Source: Mogibacterium sp. (lineage in GTDB: Bacteria; Bacillota; Clostridia; Peptostreptococcales; Anaerovoracaceae). Taken from it: DNA of 64,000 nucleotides. Positions within the stretch are counted from its first letter, which is position 1; the number at the start of each line of letters is the position of its first letter. The notes under the pieces were generated by a model. That model ran no database searches. It had not been told where the DNA came from and saw only the letters and a list, made by a program, of their open reading frames with translations. The stretch spans positions 31,687 through 95,686 of the forward strand of contig JAFRKO010000027.1 of assembly GCA_017431685.1 (NCBI GenBank). Reading direction: 5' to 3'. Position numbers and translations under genes: made by a program. Positions 35,903 to 44,805 of the stretch are shown piece after piece.

Positions 35903-36361
35903 TTATTTTCTGACTTTCATGATCGGTCTGAATATGTACTTGTTGATGATCTCTACAACTATGAAGCCCAGAGCGATCCCGAGGCAGGTAACAAGAAGTG
36001 TGATCCCTTCAGACACTGCCATGTCATGATCTTCCATTACTATGCAGTACATCATGTAATACAGGTTCGGCCCCGGTACAAGAGGGAAGACGCATACCGT
36101 CTGGAATATTGTTGCAGGAGCTTTATTAACTCGTGCCATTACCTGAGCGTATGCAGCGACAAATATTGAGCCCACAAGCGTTGCAAGAAAATTGCTGTAT
36201 CCGGCGTTGTATAGCAGTGCGTAGACAAGCCAGGTGAAAAATGCGCCTATGCCGGCATACATGACCTGGATGCCCTTAACGTTGAACCAATAAGCAAAAC
36301 CTACGCATGCTGCTGTACATGATACGAGCTGAACTGCGAGACTCGGCGTGAGTTCCATCAT
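35903..36361 (-). CDS. Threonine/serine exporter, small subunit (ThrE_2/DUF3815 type)
   Basis: A 152-residue membrane protein with about five helices, matching the C-terminal half of ThrE-type exporters (PF12821): GIGAFFTWLVYALLYN, YAQVMARVNKAPATIFQTV and PLVPGPNLYYMMYCIV. It starts one base after the stop of the large subunit; the two halves are fused in Corynebacterium ThrE and split in most Firmicutes. Together they are expected to export threonine or serine, or small peptides; the substrate is not proven here. Confidence 0.88.
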   Translation of the reverse strand: MMELTPSLAVQLVSCTAACVGFAYWFNVKGIQVMYAGIGAFFTWLVYALLYNAGYSNFLATLVGSIFVAAYAQVMARVNKAPATIFQTVCVFPLVPGPNLYYMMYCIVMEDHDMAVSEGITLLVTCLGIALGFIVVEIINKYIFRPIMKVRK

Positions 36362-36362
36362 G

Positions 36363-37121
36363 CTACATCACCCCCTTCATGAGAAGGATAGGCAGAGCGA
36401 TCCCTATCGCGATCCCGGTGGCGCCCAGTACTGCCTTGGATATATTGATGATGCCCGACAAAGTGTCTCTGTGCAGCAGATCGCTTATACCGTTGGTGAA
36501 TCCGATCCCGGAGATCAGGAGCATTACTACACCGACCGTTATATTGCCTGAGTGATGACCGAGTCCGAGTCTGACAGACAGGAGAATGCATATTTCTACA
36601 ATAAATGAGATGATGGCATTGAATATCAGCGGATTGGTTTCGATTTTGCCGATGGCATCTCCGATCGCAACTATCATAAGCGATGCAATCAAAGCAACAA
36701 TGCTGTCTGAAATATCGCAATTGAAGAATACCGCAAAACCCGTACCGCCGAGAACGCCTGCCAGATAATGCATCCATTTAGGCTGCGCCGGCCTTGCCAT
36801 TACTTCATCCAGCCTCCGCTTCAGCTCAGGCGCGTCAGGAGTTTCCCTGCATACTTTACGGGACAGACTGTTTAAATAGTCGAGCCTGTCGAAATTCATC
36901 TCTCCGCCGGGCACATGGCGGATCTGGGTAAAGATATCTCCATCCGGCGTTTCTACAGTCGCCTGTATGTTTGATGAGATGACCCAGCAGTTGGCCCTGA
37001 TGAACCCATAGCTGCGGCACAGTCTGTACATGCTGTCTTCAACACGGCTGATCTCAGCGCCGCTGTTGATCATCTGCTCACCTATATCAAGTATAACTTT
37101 GAGAATCTGTTTATAATCCAC
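36363..37121 (-). CDS. Threonine/serine exporter, large subunit (ThrE family)
   Basis: A 252-residue protein (PF06738): a cytoplasmic N-terminal domain (about 1-115, with ILDIGEQMINSGAEISRVEDSM, the family hallmark) and about four to five membrane helices. It starts with GTG (GAGGG nine bases upstream) and is followed one base later by the small subunit. It faces away from the hydrogenase gene across a 166-base AT-rich intergenic region. Confidence 0.88.
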   Translation of the reverse strand: MDYKQILKVILDIGEQMINSGAEISRVEDSMYRLCRSYGFIRANCWVISSNIQATVETPDGDIFTQIRHVPGGEMNFDRLDYLNSLSRKVCRETPDAPELKRRLDEVMARPAQPKWMHYLAGVLGGTGFAVFFNCDISDSIVALIASLMIVAIGDAIGKIETNPLIFNAIISFIVEICILLSVRLGLGHHSGNITVGVVMLLISGIGFTNGISDLLHRDTLSGIINISKAVLGATGIAIGIALPILLMKGVM

Positions 37122-37287
37122 AATTTATTTCCCTCAAAAAACACATTGAATGAACGGCTGATAGGCTATCATAAAAATATACTATTTTTCAATAACTGAT
37201 AATTAATAAACAACAACTTTTCTATGATATGATTAAAAAAACAGGGGCAAGCATAGCCTGGCGATGTCAATCAAAAGGAGGAATAGT

Positions 37288-38883
37288 ATGAAGGGCGTTA
37301 TTACAGAAAAAAGCCGTCTGCGTCACAAGGTATTTACTGAAGTCGCAAGGTTTGCTTATGAGGGAGGCGGACCGGAGCAGCTTGATGAACTGCCATATAA
37401 GATGGTAAACGTCGAAGACGATCCATACAGACAATCGATGTTTCTGGAAAGAGCTATAATCGGAGAGCGGATCAGGGTCGCAATGGGAATGGCAATAAGG
37501 CCCGTAAATGAGCATACGCCGACTTCAAAAGGTGTGGATGAGAGTATGATCGAAGAGAAGTACTATGAGCCGCCGCTGATAGATATCATCCGTTTCGCTT
37601 GTCATTGCTGTCCGGAGAAAAGGGTGTATATCACTGATGGATGTCAGAATTGTCTCGAGCATCCATGTATGGAGGTCTGCCCTAAAAAATGCATTTCGTA
37701 TGACAGGGATCTGCGCCGCAACGTCATAGATACCGAAAAATGTATTAAGTGCGGAATGTGCATGAAAGCCTGCCAGTATAATGCAATAATCAAGCAGGAA
37801 AGACCGTGCGTAGCTGCATGCGGGCTTGGAGCGATAGGAGAGGATGAGTATGGCCATGCGATGATAGATCAGAACAAATGCGTTTCCTGCGGAATGTGCC
37901 TCAACAGCTGCCCGTTTGCTGCTATCGTAGACAAAGGTCAGATATATCAGACTATAAAGGCGATACAGTCAGATACTCCTGTTTACGCAATCGTAGCGCC
38001 GGCAATAGCCGGACAGTTCGGCAAGGGCCTGACAGACAAAAAGATGAGAGCGGCATTCGGTATTCTTGGATTCGAAGATGTGTTCGAAGTAGCTATCGGA
38101 GCTGATCTTTGTACGATCGAGGAGGCGGAACACTTCCTCAGGGAGGTACCGGAAGAGCTGCCGTTCATGTGTACGAGCTGCTGCCCTGCATGGTCGATAA
38201 TGGCAAAGACGGAATTCCCGGAACAGGCAGACACCATCTCCATGGCGATGACTCCTATGGTGCTGACCGCAAGGCTTGTAAAGAAAATGCATCCGGACTG
38301 CAAGATCGCCTTCATCGGACCGTGCCTGTCCAAGAAAAACGAGGCTAGCAGACGTACAGTAAAGAGCTATGTGGATTTTGTCCTCACTTTCGAAGAGCTT
38401 GCGGGAATGTTTGACGCAAAGGATGTTGTCTTTGAAGACCTCGAGGAAGGAGATACACTTAGGAGGGCCAGCAGCGACGGTTTCGGCTTCGCTATAAGCG
38501 GCGGTGTTGCGCAGGCTGTAGTCAATCACATAAAGCGCGTTGATCCTGAGCGTGAAGTCAAGGTTGTAAAAGCTGAAGGGCTTGATGAATGCAAGAAAAT
38601 GATGAAAAAGGCTGCTGCAGGCGAGTACAATGGATATCTGCTTGAAGGAATGGCATGTCCGGGCGGATGCATAGCCGGCGCAGGAACACTCCAGCCGGTC
38701 AACAAAGCGACATATTCAGTAGGAGTCGCCATGAAAGAAGCACCTGTAGAAAACGCAATTGACAGCCAGTATGCAGATCTTCTGCCTCACCTTGAGCGCA
38801 TACAGGAGGAGCTTGCTAAAGCTAAAGAAGAAGACTACGAGCCGGTCAACAGAGCAAAAATAAGCCTGCTTACTTATAAATAA
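37288..38883 (+). CDS. [FeFe] hydrogenase, monomeric, group B-like
   Basis: Catalyses H2 evolution or uptake with ferredoxin. The 531 residues (ATG 37288; AAAGGAGG six bases upstream) hold an N-terminal ferredoxin part with cysteine clusters CHCC, CQNC...C...C, CIKCGMCMKAC and CVSCGMCLNSC, then the H-cluster domain. Its three motifs are L1 TSCCPAW (C298, C299), L2 GPCLSKKNEA (C346) and L3 MACPGGC (C457, C461). TSCCPAW and the GPC form of L2 point to group B rather than the prototypical group A enzymes. The maturases HydE, HydF and HydG are not in the window. It forms its own transcription unit with a terminator. Confidence 0.92.
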   Translation: MKGVITEKSRLRHKVFTEVARFAYEGGGPEQLDELPYKMVNVEDDPYRQSMFLERAIIGERIRVAMGMAIRPVNEHTPTSKGVDESMIEEKYYEPPLIDIIRFACHCCPEKRVYITDGCQNCLEHPCMEVCPKKCISYDRDLRRNVIDTEKCIKCGMCMKACQYNAIIKQERPCVAACGLGAIGEDEYGHAMIDQNKCVSCGMCLNSCPFAAIVDKGQIYQTIKAIQSDTPVYAIVAPAIAGQFGKGLTDKKMRAAFGILGFEDVFEVAIGADLCTIEEAEHFLREVPEELPFMCTSCCPAWSIMAKTEFPEQADTISMAMTPMVLTARLVKKMHPDCKIAFIGPCLSKKNEASRRTVKSYVDFVLTFEELAGMFDAKDVVFEDLEEGDTLRRASSDGFGFAISGGVAQAVVNHIKRVDPEREVKVVKAEGLDECKKMMKKAAAGEYNGYLLEGMACPGGCIAGAGTLQPVNKATYSVGVAMKEAPVENAIDSQYADLLPHLERIQEELAKAKEEDYEPVNRAKISLLTYK

Positions 38884-38898
38884 TATGAAGTTTACTCT

Positions 38899-38933
38899 AA
38901 AGCTCCTGATCGTTAATCGGTCAGGGGCTTTTC
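38899..38933 (+). terminator. Terminator after the hydrogenase gene
   Basis: AAAGCTCCTGATCG / CGGTCAGGGGCTTT with G-U pairs and a short loop, followed by TTC. Confidence 0.75.
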
Positions 38934-39113
38934 AAAAAAACTCCATAATTAAAAAAATATAACTATTTTCATGTAACGATGCAATTGTTAAAATACTAAT
39001 GTACAAATAGGCATTTTGCATGCATACCGGTGTGCCTGCAATAAAGAGGCCAAATGTATAGAGCTATGATAAGGATATGATAAGGAGATTTGATAACCGG
39101 TTAAGGAGGCGCT

Positions 39114-39959
39114 ATGACTGACTCAGAAAAAAAGGAACTGATGAAGCTTGCCTGCAAGGTGAGGATGGGTATAATTGAGGGAACTCATTCCGCCAAATCA
39201 GGCCATCCGGGCGGAAGTCTTTCCGCCGCAGATATGTATACATATCTGTATTTTAAAGAAATGAATGTGGATCCGGAAAAACCTCGTGATCCGGACAGGG
39301 ACAGATTCGTTCTGTCAAAGGGACATACTGCTCCGGGGCTTTATTCCGTACTGGCACAGAGAGGGTTCTTCCCTGTAGAAGAATTAAAGACGCTGAGAAA
39401 GATCGGAAGCCGTCTGCAGGGCCATCCTAACATGAATGAGACTCCTGGAGTTGATATGTCTACAGGATCTCTCGGTCAGGGTGTATCCGCAGCAGCGGGA
39501 ATGGCTCTGGCTGCAAAGAAGCAGGGCAAGGATCTGAGGGTGTATACACTGCTCGGAGACGGTGAGATTGAAGAAGGCCAGGTATGGGAAGCAATGATGT
39601 TTGCTCATCACTATGGGCTTGACAATCTTTGTGTTATTGTCGATAACAATGATCTTCAGATCGATGGAAGGATCGCTGACGTAATCGATCCGTATCCGAT
39701 ACCTGATAAATTCAAGGCATTCGGACTCCATGTAGAGGAGATAGACGGACATGATTTTGACCAGATAGAGGCGGCTCTGACAAGTGCAAAACAGACTAAA
39801 GGTGTTCCGACTGCAATAATAATGAAGACGCTCAAGGGCAAGGGTGTCAGCTTCATGGAAGACCAGGCCGGCTGGCATGGCAAGGCTCCAAACGATGAGC
39901 AATATGAACAGGCAATGGCAGAACTCGGAAAGCAGCTCGAAGAAGTGGAGGCAATGTAA
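39114..39959 (+). CDS. Transketolase, N-terminal subunit
   Basis: Thiamine-diphosphate half of a split transketolase, 281 residues. The TPP motif GDGEIEEGQVWEAMMFAHHYGLDN...NN is intact, as are SGHPGGSLSAAD and LSKGHTAPGLYS. AAGGAGG precedes the ATG. The C-terminal subunit follows one base later. Split transketolases are common in Clostridia and serve the non-oxidative pentose phosphate pathway, together with the transaldolase two genes on. Confidence 0.94.
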   Translation: MTDSEKKELMKLACKVRMGIIEGTHSAKSGHPGGSLSAADMYTYLYFKEMNVDPEKPRDPDRDRFVLSKGHTAPGLYSVLAQRGFFPVEELKTLRKIGSRLQGHPNMNETPGVDMSTGSLGQGVSAAAGMALAAKKQGKDLRVYTLLGDGEIEEGQVWEAMMFAHHYGLDNLCVIVDNNDLQIDGRIADVIDPYPIPDKFKAFGLHVEEIDGHDFDQIEAALTSAKQTKGVPTAIIMKTLKGKGVSFMEDQAGWHGKAPNDEQYEQAMAELGKQLEEVEAM

Positions 39960-39960
39960 C

Positions 39961-40896
39961 ATGGCAGATATCAAGAAGATCGCAACAAGAGAAAGTTACG
40001 GCAATGCCCTTGTAGAACTGGGGCGTGAGCATGCAGACGTGGTCGTTCTTGACGCTGACCTTGCAGGAGCCACCAAGACGAGCACATTCAAAAAGGAATT
40101 TCCTGACAGACACTTTGACTGCGGTATCGCAGAGGGTAACATGATGGCAGTTGCTGCCGGAATAGCATCAATGGGAATGGTGCCTTTCGCATCGACATTT
40201 GCAATGTTCGCAGCCGGAAGAGCCTTTGAACAGGTCCGCAATTCGATCGGATATCCGCATCTGAACGTAAAGATCGGTGCAACACACGGCGGAATTTCTG
40301 TAGGTGAAGACGGAGCATCCCACCAGTGCTGCGAAGACTTTGCTCTGATGCGCAGCATTCCGGGTATGACAGTTATCTGCCCGGCTGATGATGTTGAAGC
40401 ACGCGCGGCAGTAAAGGCTGCGTATGAGTTTGAAGGTCCGGTATATCTGAGATTCGGACGTTCCGGAGTTCCTGTTTTCCATGACGAGAATTTCAGATTT
40501 GAGATAGGTAAGGGCGAAGTGCTGCAGGACGGCAATGATGTAGCTATCATTGCTACAGGAATCATGGTCGGAGAAGCCATCAAAGCGGGAGAAGAGCTCC
40601 GCAGCGAGGGGATCAATGCCAGAGTAATCAATCTGAGCACCATCAAGCCACTTGACGAGGAACTGATACTTAAGGCAGCAGAAGAATGCGGAAAGATCGT
40701 AACATGCGAGGAGCACTCGATCATCGGAGGACTTGGTGAGGCTGTAAGCTCGCTGCTCAGCGAGAAACTGCCTGTTCCGGTACGCCGCATAGGTGTCAAT
40801 GATGAGTTCGGTCATTCGGGACCTGCTGCTGATCTGCTAAAGGATTTCGGGCTTTCAGCAGAGAACATCGTCGCTACTGTAAAAGCATGGCTTTAA
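39961..40896 (+). CDS. Transketolase, C-terminal subunit
   Basis: Pyrimidine-binding half, 311 residues: ATRESYGNALVELGREH, DCGIAEGNMMAVAAGIA (the catalytic Glu), THGGISVGEDGASHQ and a transketolase C-terminal domain (GEVLQDGNDVAIIATGIM...). The ATG at 39961 is preceded by GTGGAGG and lies one base after the N-subunit stop; the longer open frame upstream only overlaps that gene. Confidence 0.94.
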   Translation: MADIKKIATRESYGNALVELGREHADVVVLDADLAGATKTSTFKKEFPDRHFDCGIAEGNMMAVAAGIASMGMVPFASTFAMFAAGRAFEQVRNSIGYPHLNVKIGATHGGISVGEDGASHQCCEDFALMRSIPGMTVICPADDVEARAAVKAAYEFEGPVYLRFGRSGVPVFHDENFRFEIGKGEVLQDGNDVAIIATGIMVGEAIKAGEELRSEGINARVINLSTIKPLDEELILKAAEECGKIVTCEEHSIIGGLGEAVSSLLSEKLPVPVRRIGVNDEFGHSGPAADLLKDFGLSAENIVATVKAWL

Positions 40897-40926
40897 TGGC
40901 CTGTCATAAAACAAGGAGGAGTTGCA

Positions 40927-41580
40927 ATGAGATTTTTCATTGATACAGCAAAGGTTGAAGATATCAGAAAAGCCAACGATATGGGTATTATCTGCGGTGT
41001 AACTACCAACCCATCGCTGATTGCTAAAGAGGGAAGGGACTTTAAGGAAGTTATAAAAGAGATAACGGAAATAGTTGACGGACCGATAAGCGGAGAAGTC
41101 AAAGCAACTACTACTGATGCTGAGGGAATGATCGCTGAAGGACGCGAGATCGCTGCTATCCACCCTAACATGGTAGTCAAGATCCCTATGACTGCAGAAG
41201 GACTGAAGGCAGTCAAGGTGCTGTCATCTGAAGGCATCAAGACAAATGTGACTCTGATTTTCACGGCTAATCAGGCACTGCTGGCTGCAAGAGCAGGTGC
41301 AACATATGTATCGCCGTTCCTGGGAAGACTTGATGATATCTCAGTCAGAGGAACCGACCTGATTAGAGAGATCGCAGATATATTTGCCGTAGCGGGTATC
41401 GAAACACAGATAATCTGCGCAAGCGTCAGAAACCCGATGCACGTCACAGACTGCGCTCTTGCGGGAGGAGACATCGCAACAGTTCCGTTCGGAGTACTGA
41501 TGAAAATGATTGATCACCCGCTGACGGATATCGGCATTGAAAAATTCAAAGCTGATTACATAGCTGTGTTCGGAGAATAA
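40927..41580 (+). CDS. Transaldolase (fructose-6-phosphate aldolase-like, short form)
   Basis: The 217 residues match the short TalC/FSA-type transaldolases: [34 protein letters not shown] and the Schiff-base lysine region [22 protein letters not shown] is seven bases before the ATG. With the split transketolase it completes a pentose phosphate operon, ended by a strong terminator. Transaldolase and fructose-6-phosphate aldolase activities are not separable by eye. Confidence 0.92.
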   Translation: MRFFIDTAKVEDIRKANDMGIICGVTTNPSLIAKEGRDFKEVIKEITEIVDGPISGEVKATTTDAEGMIAEGREIAAIHPNMVVKIPMTAEGLKAVKVLSSEGIKTNVTLIFTANQALLAARAGATYVSPFLGRLDDISVRGTDLIREIADIFAVAGIETQIICASVRNPMHVTDCALAGGDIATVPFGVLMKMIDHPLTDIGIEKFKADYIAVFGE

Positions 41581-41596
41581 TAACAGAATTGCCGGA

Positions 41597-41627
41597 GACG
41601 CTCTGATACATCAGAGCGTCTTTTTTT
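41597..41627 (+). terminator. Terminator of the transketolase/transaldolase operon
   Basis: GACGCTCTGA / TCAGAGCGTC perfect stem with a four-base loop and seven T. Confidence 0.93.
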
Positions 41628-41713
41628 ATTTGTACTATAAATCAGTTTTTTATTATAAAAGAATGTATAATTATCTCGAAAAGGGTTGGCAAAAGAATTA
41701 AGGAGACTCTTGA

Positions 41714-44704
41714 ATGAAATACAGGATCAACAAGACTAATTATTGTGATTTCAACGTTTTTGAGGACAATAAACTGGCTCCGAGGAGCTACTTTATACCG
41801 TACCCGGACCGCGAGTCCGCTGACAAAGTGTCCGGAAAGGAAAAGAGATACGGATCACCTAAAGTAATTTGCCTTAACGGCGACTGGGATTTCAGATTTT
41901 TTCCGAAACCGTCTCAGATCCCGGATCTGCTGGACACCGACGCAATCATATTCGATAAGATAGATGTTCCGTCGTGCTGGCAGTTCCGCGGTTACGACAG
42001 ACCTTTTTATGTGAATCTCAGATACCAGTTCCCGTACGATCCGCCAAAGATTCCTGAACTTGACAAAGCCGGCAAAGTGTACAGCCTGCAGGGATCTGAT
42101 TACGGCCTTGGGCCGAGATGGAAGGATCCGGGTGAAGAATATAATTTTGCAGGTGTTTACCGTACGTTCTTCAATACCGATGGACCGGATGCGCCTGAAA
42201 GACGGTATGTTATTTCATTTCTTGGAATAGCAAGCTGTGCGGATGTTTACGTGAATGGCCATTATGTCGGATATACGGAAGGTTCACACAACACAGCTGA
42301 GTTTGATGTCACACCGTATCTTCATGACTGGATAAATGAAGTCGTTGTAATCGTCCGCAGATGGTGTAACGGTACATATCTGGAGGATCAGGATATGTTC
42401 CGCAACAACGGTATCTTCCGCGATGTGCTGCTCAGAATATCAGAAGGCAATGATTTCGCAGATGTGGATCTCATCACCAGAAAAGTCAGCGGTTCATGGT
42501 TTGCTACAGCAAGAGCTGATCTGCTTGAGGATGGGGAAGTAACGTTCACTCTGGAAGGCCGTGGCGTGCACGAGAAGAAGACCGTAAAAACCGCAGGAAA
42601 GAGAGCGGAAGTGGTCTTCCGTAATCTTTCGCCTGTCGAATGGAGTGACGAGACTCCTGAACTCTACAACCTGTACTATGAGATCGAGGGAAGCTGTGTA
42701 AAACAGCGGGTAGGATTCAGGTCGGTCGAAATCAGAGGCGATAAGTTTCTTGTGAACGGAAGTCTGATCAAATTCCATGGTGTGAACCATCATGATACTT
42801 CTGCGGAGAACGGATATACTATGACTCCTGAGGAGCTGGAGCGCGACATGAAGCTCTGCAAGGAATACAATATCGATACCGTGAGAACCTCGCACTACCC
42901 GCCGGACCCTTATATGCTGGAGCTCTGCGATGAGCTGGGAATTTATGTTATAGATGAGGTGGATCTTGAGACACACGGAACCTATGTGCACAAGCTTCCG
43001 CCGAGCTACAACCGTATAAGCAACGACCCGAAATGGGAAGCTCACTATGTTGACCGTGCCGCAAGGATGTATCAGAGAGACAAGATGCATCCGTCTATCG
43101 TTATGTGGAGTCTGGGCAATGAGGCCGGCGGTACACACAATACAGATAAGGAATACGACTATCTGAAGAGATACTCAACACTTCCGGTGCATTATGAAAG
43201 TGCTGTACATACCAGGAAGAAAGCATATGATGTAGCCAGCGAGATGTACCCGCCTTCGGAGCGTGTACATGAGATAGGTGAGAAAAAGTATAAAGTCAGA
43301 CAGTTTTGTGACAGGCCGTACTTCCTGTGCGAATACGCACATGCCATGGGCGTTGGACCGGGAGGCATGGAGGATTACTGGAAGGAGATATATGCATATG
43401 ACAGCCTTATCGGAGGCTGTGTGTGGGAAATGGCAGATCACGCGGTCAGGCACGAAGACGGCAGTTATACATATGGCGGAGATCATGGTGAATGGGAACA
43501 CGATAAGAACTTCTGCGTAGATGGAATGTTCTATCCTGACCGCAGCCCGTCGACCGGTGCGAAGATAACGAGATTCATCTATCGTCCAATCCGTGTCAGC
43601 TGGCTGGGAGAAGATGATTTTGAGCTGTTCAATACAAAGGCTTTCACACCGGGGTTCAGGTATGAGCTTATATGCAGATGGAGCGACGGAAGTGAATTCT
43701 CAATAATTCCCGACTGTGATCCGCTTCGGAAAGTCAGAATCAAGATAGATACTGCTGAACATATCAGGGCTTCTGAAGAAGCTGGAACGGACTGCATGCT
43801 GACAGTCACAGCCTTTGACAGAAAGACAAAAACTGAGGTCTCGTGCGAGCAGATCATCATCAATGAACATATTGCGGGCATGCCTGAAGGTGCCGGAAAG
43901 TATCCTGTCGGAAATATAATCGATGATGATTCAGACAAGACTTCTCTTGTGATAGGCAATACGGTCATAACGCCGGCGGATCCTGAGACCATAGTCTTCC
44001 GTGCACCGACCGACAACGACTTTATATTCTTCGGAGTGGGTGACGCCATGAGGGACTTCATCGACCAGAAGACAGAAGTTGTTTCGATCGAAAAGACAGA
44101 TAAGAAGCTGATTGTAGTGTCCAGAATCATCTGCAAAAAGAATGAGTTCGAGTGTACAGACACATATGAGAGGGTAGATGAAGCCGGATCTGTACTTGTC
44201 ACAAGCAGGCTTCACTGCACGAAAGGCAAGGGTACTGTGCCGAGATTCGGCAAGGCGTTCAGATTCGATTCCTCGTTTGATGATGTTGAATATTATGGAA
44301 GAAGCGGTGAGTCATATGCGGATATGAAAGACCAGTTCCCTATCGGGAAGTTCAGCTGCAAGGTGTCAGACATGACCGAACCTAACATAAAGCCGCAGGA
44401 GAGCGGAAGCCGTTTTGATACCAGGTGGGCGAGTGTGAGTAACGGAAGCACTGCCGTAAAGTTCAGTGCTGTTGACAGAGCGTTCGAGCTTGGAATCAAG
44501 CCTTACAGCGACAGAGAGCTCCTGAGGATGAAGCATCGCGAAGATGAAAAACGGACGGGAACATATGTTACCATATCCGCGTTCCAGCAGGGTATAGGTA
44601 CAGGTATATGCGGACCGCAGACAAAAGACGAGTTTAAGTATCCTGTGAAAAATGACTATGAATTAAAATTCGTGATATCAAGCATTACGAGGGAAGGAAA
44701 CTAA
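41714..44704 (+). CDS. Beta-galactosidase, glycoside hydrolase family 2 (LacZ-like)
   Basis: Cytoplasmic five-domain GH2 enzyme of 996 residues; no signal peptide. Sugar-binding domain with LNGDWDFRFF and VPSCWQFRGYDRP, immunoglobulin-like domain, TIM barrel with FHGVNHHD, the acid/base E470 in SLGNEAGG and nucleophile E540 in LCEYAHAMG, then the C-terminal beta-sandwich (APTDNDFIFF). AAGGAG precedes the ATG and TATAAT at 41666-41671 is a possible -10. No permease, kinase or regulator gene is adjacent, so the route of lactose or other galactosides into the cell is not shown here. Confidence 0.93.
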   Translation: MKYRINKTNYCDFNVFEDNKLAPRSYFIPYPDRESADKVSGKEKRYGSPKVICLNGDWDFRFFPKPSQIPDLLDTDAIIFDKIDVPSCWQFRGYDRPFYVNLRYQFPYDPPKIPELDKAGKVYSLQGSDYGLGPRWKDPGEEYNFAGVYRTFFNTDGPDAPERRYVISFLGIASCADVYVNGHYVGYTEGSHNTAEFDVTPYLHDWINEVVVIVRRWCNGTYLEDQDMFRNNGIFRDVLLRISEGNDFADVDLITRKVSGSWFATARADLLEDGEVTFTLEGRGVHEKKTVKTAGKRAEVVFRNLSPVEWSDETPELYNLYYEIEGSCVKQRVGFRSVEIRGDKFLVNGSLIKFHGVNHHDTSAENGYTMTPEELERDMKLCKEYNIDTVRTSHYPPDPYMLELCDELGIYVIDEVDLETHGTYVHKLPPSYNRISNDPKWEAHYVDRAARMYQRDKMHPSIVMWSLGNEAGGTHNTDKEYDYLKRYSTLPVHYESAVHTRKKAYDVASEMYPPSERVHEIGEKKYKVRQFCDRPYFLCEYAHAMGVGPGGMEDYWKEIYAYDSLIGGCVWEMADHAVRHEDGSYTYGGDHGEWEHDKNFCVDGMFYPDRSPSTGAKITRFIYRPIRVSWLGEDDFELFNTKAFTPGFRYELICRWSDGSEFSIIPDCDPLRKVRIKIDTAEHIRASEEAGTDCMLTVTAFDRKTKTEVSCEQIIINEHIAGMPEGAGKYPVGNIIDDDSDKTSLVIGNTVITPADPETIVFRAPTDNDFIFFGVGDAMRDFIDQKTEVVSIEKTDKKLIVVSRIICKKNEFECTDTYERVDEAGSVLVTSRLHCTKGKGTVPRFGKAFRFDSSFDDVEYYGRSGESYADMKDQFPIGKFSCKVSDMTEPNIKPQESGSRFDTRWASVSNGSTAVKFSAVDRAFELGIKPYSDRELLRMKHREDEKRTGTYVTISAFQQGIGTGICGPQTKDEFKYPVKNDYELKFVISSITREGN

Positions 44705-44723
44705 TAATGCGATTCGGTTTCCA

Positions 44724-44743
44724 ATCACACTTATCTGTGTGAT
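44724..44743. promoter_or_regulatory. 20-bp palindrome upstream of the Fe-S flavoprotein
   Basis: ATCACAC-TTATCT-GTGTGAT, seven base pairs per arm, followed by AAAATTTA rather than a T tract. It lies 62 bases before the next gene and could be an operator or a weak terminator of the galactosidase gene. Confidence 0.4.
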
Positions 44744-44805
44744 AAAATTTATATGCAGACTATTACCGCAGAGGCGGAAGATATTATATCCATCAGGAGG
44801 GAGAG

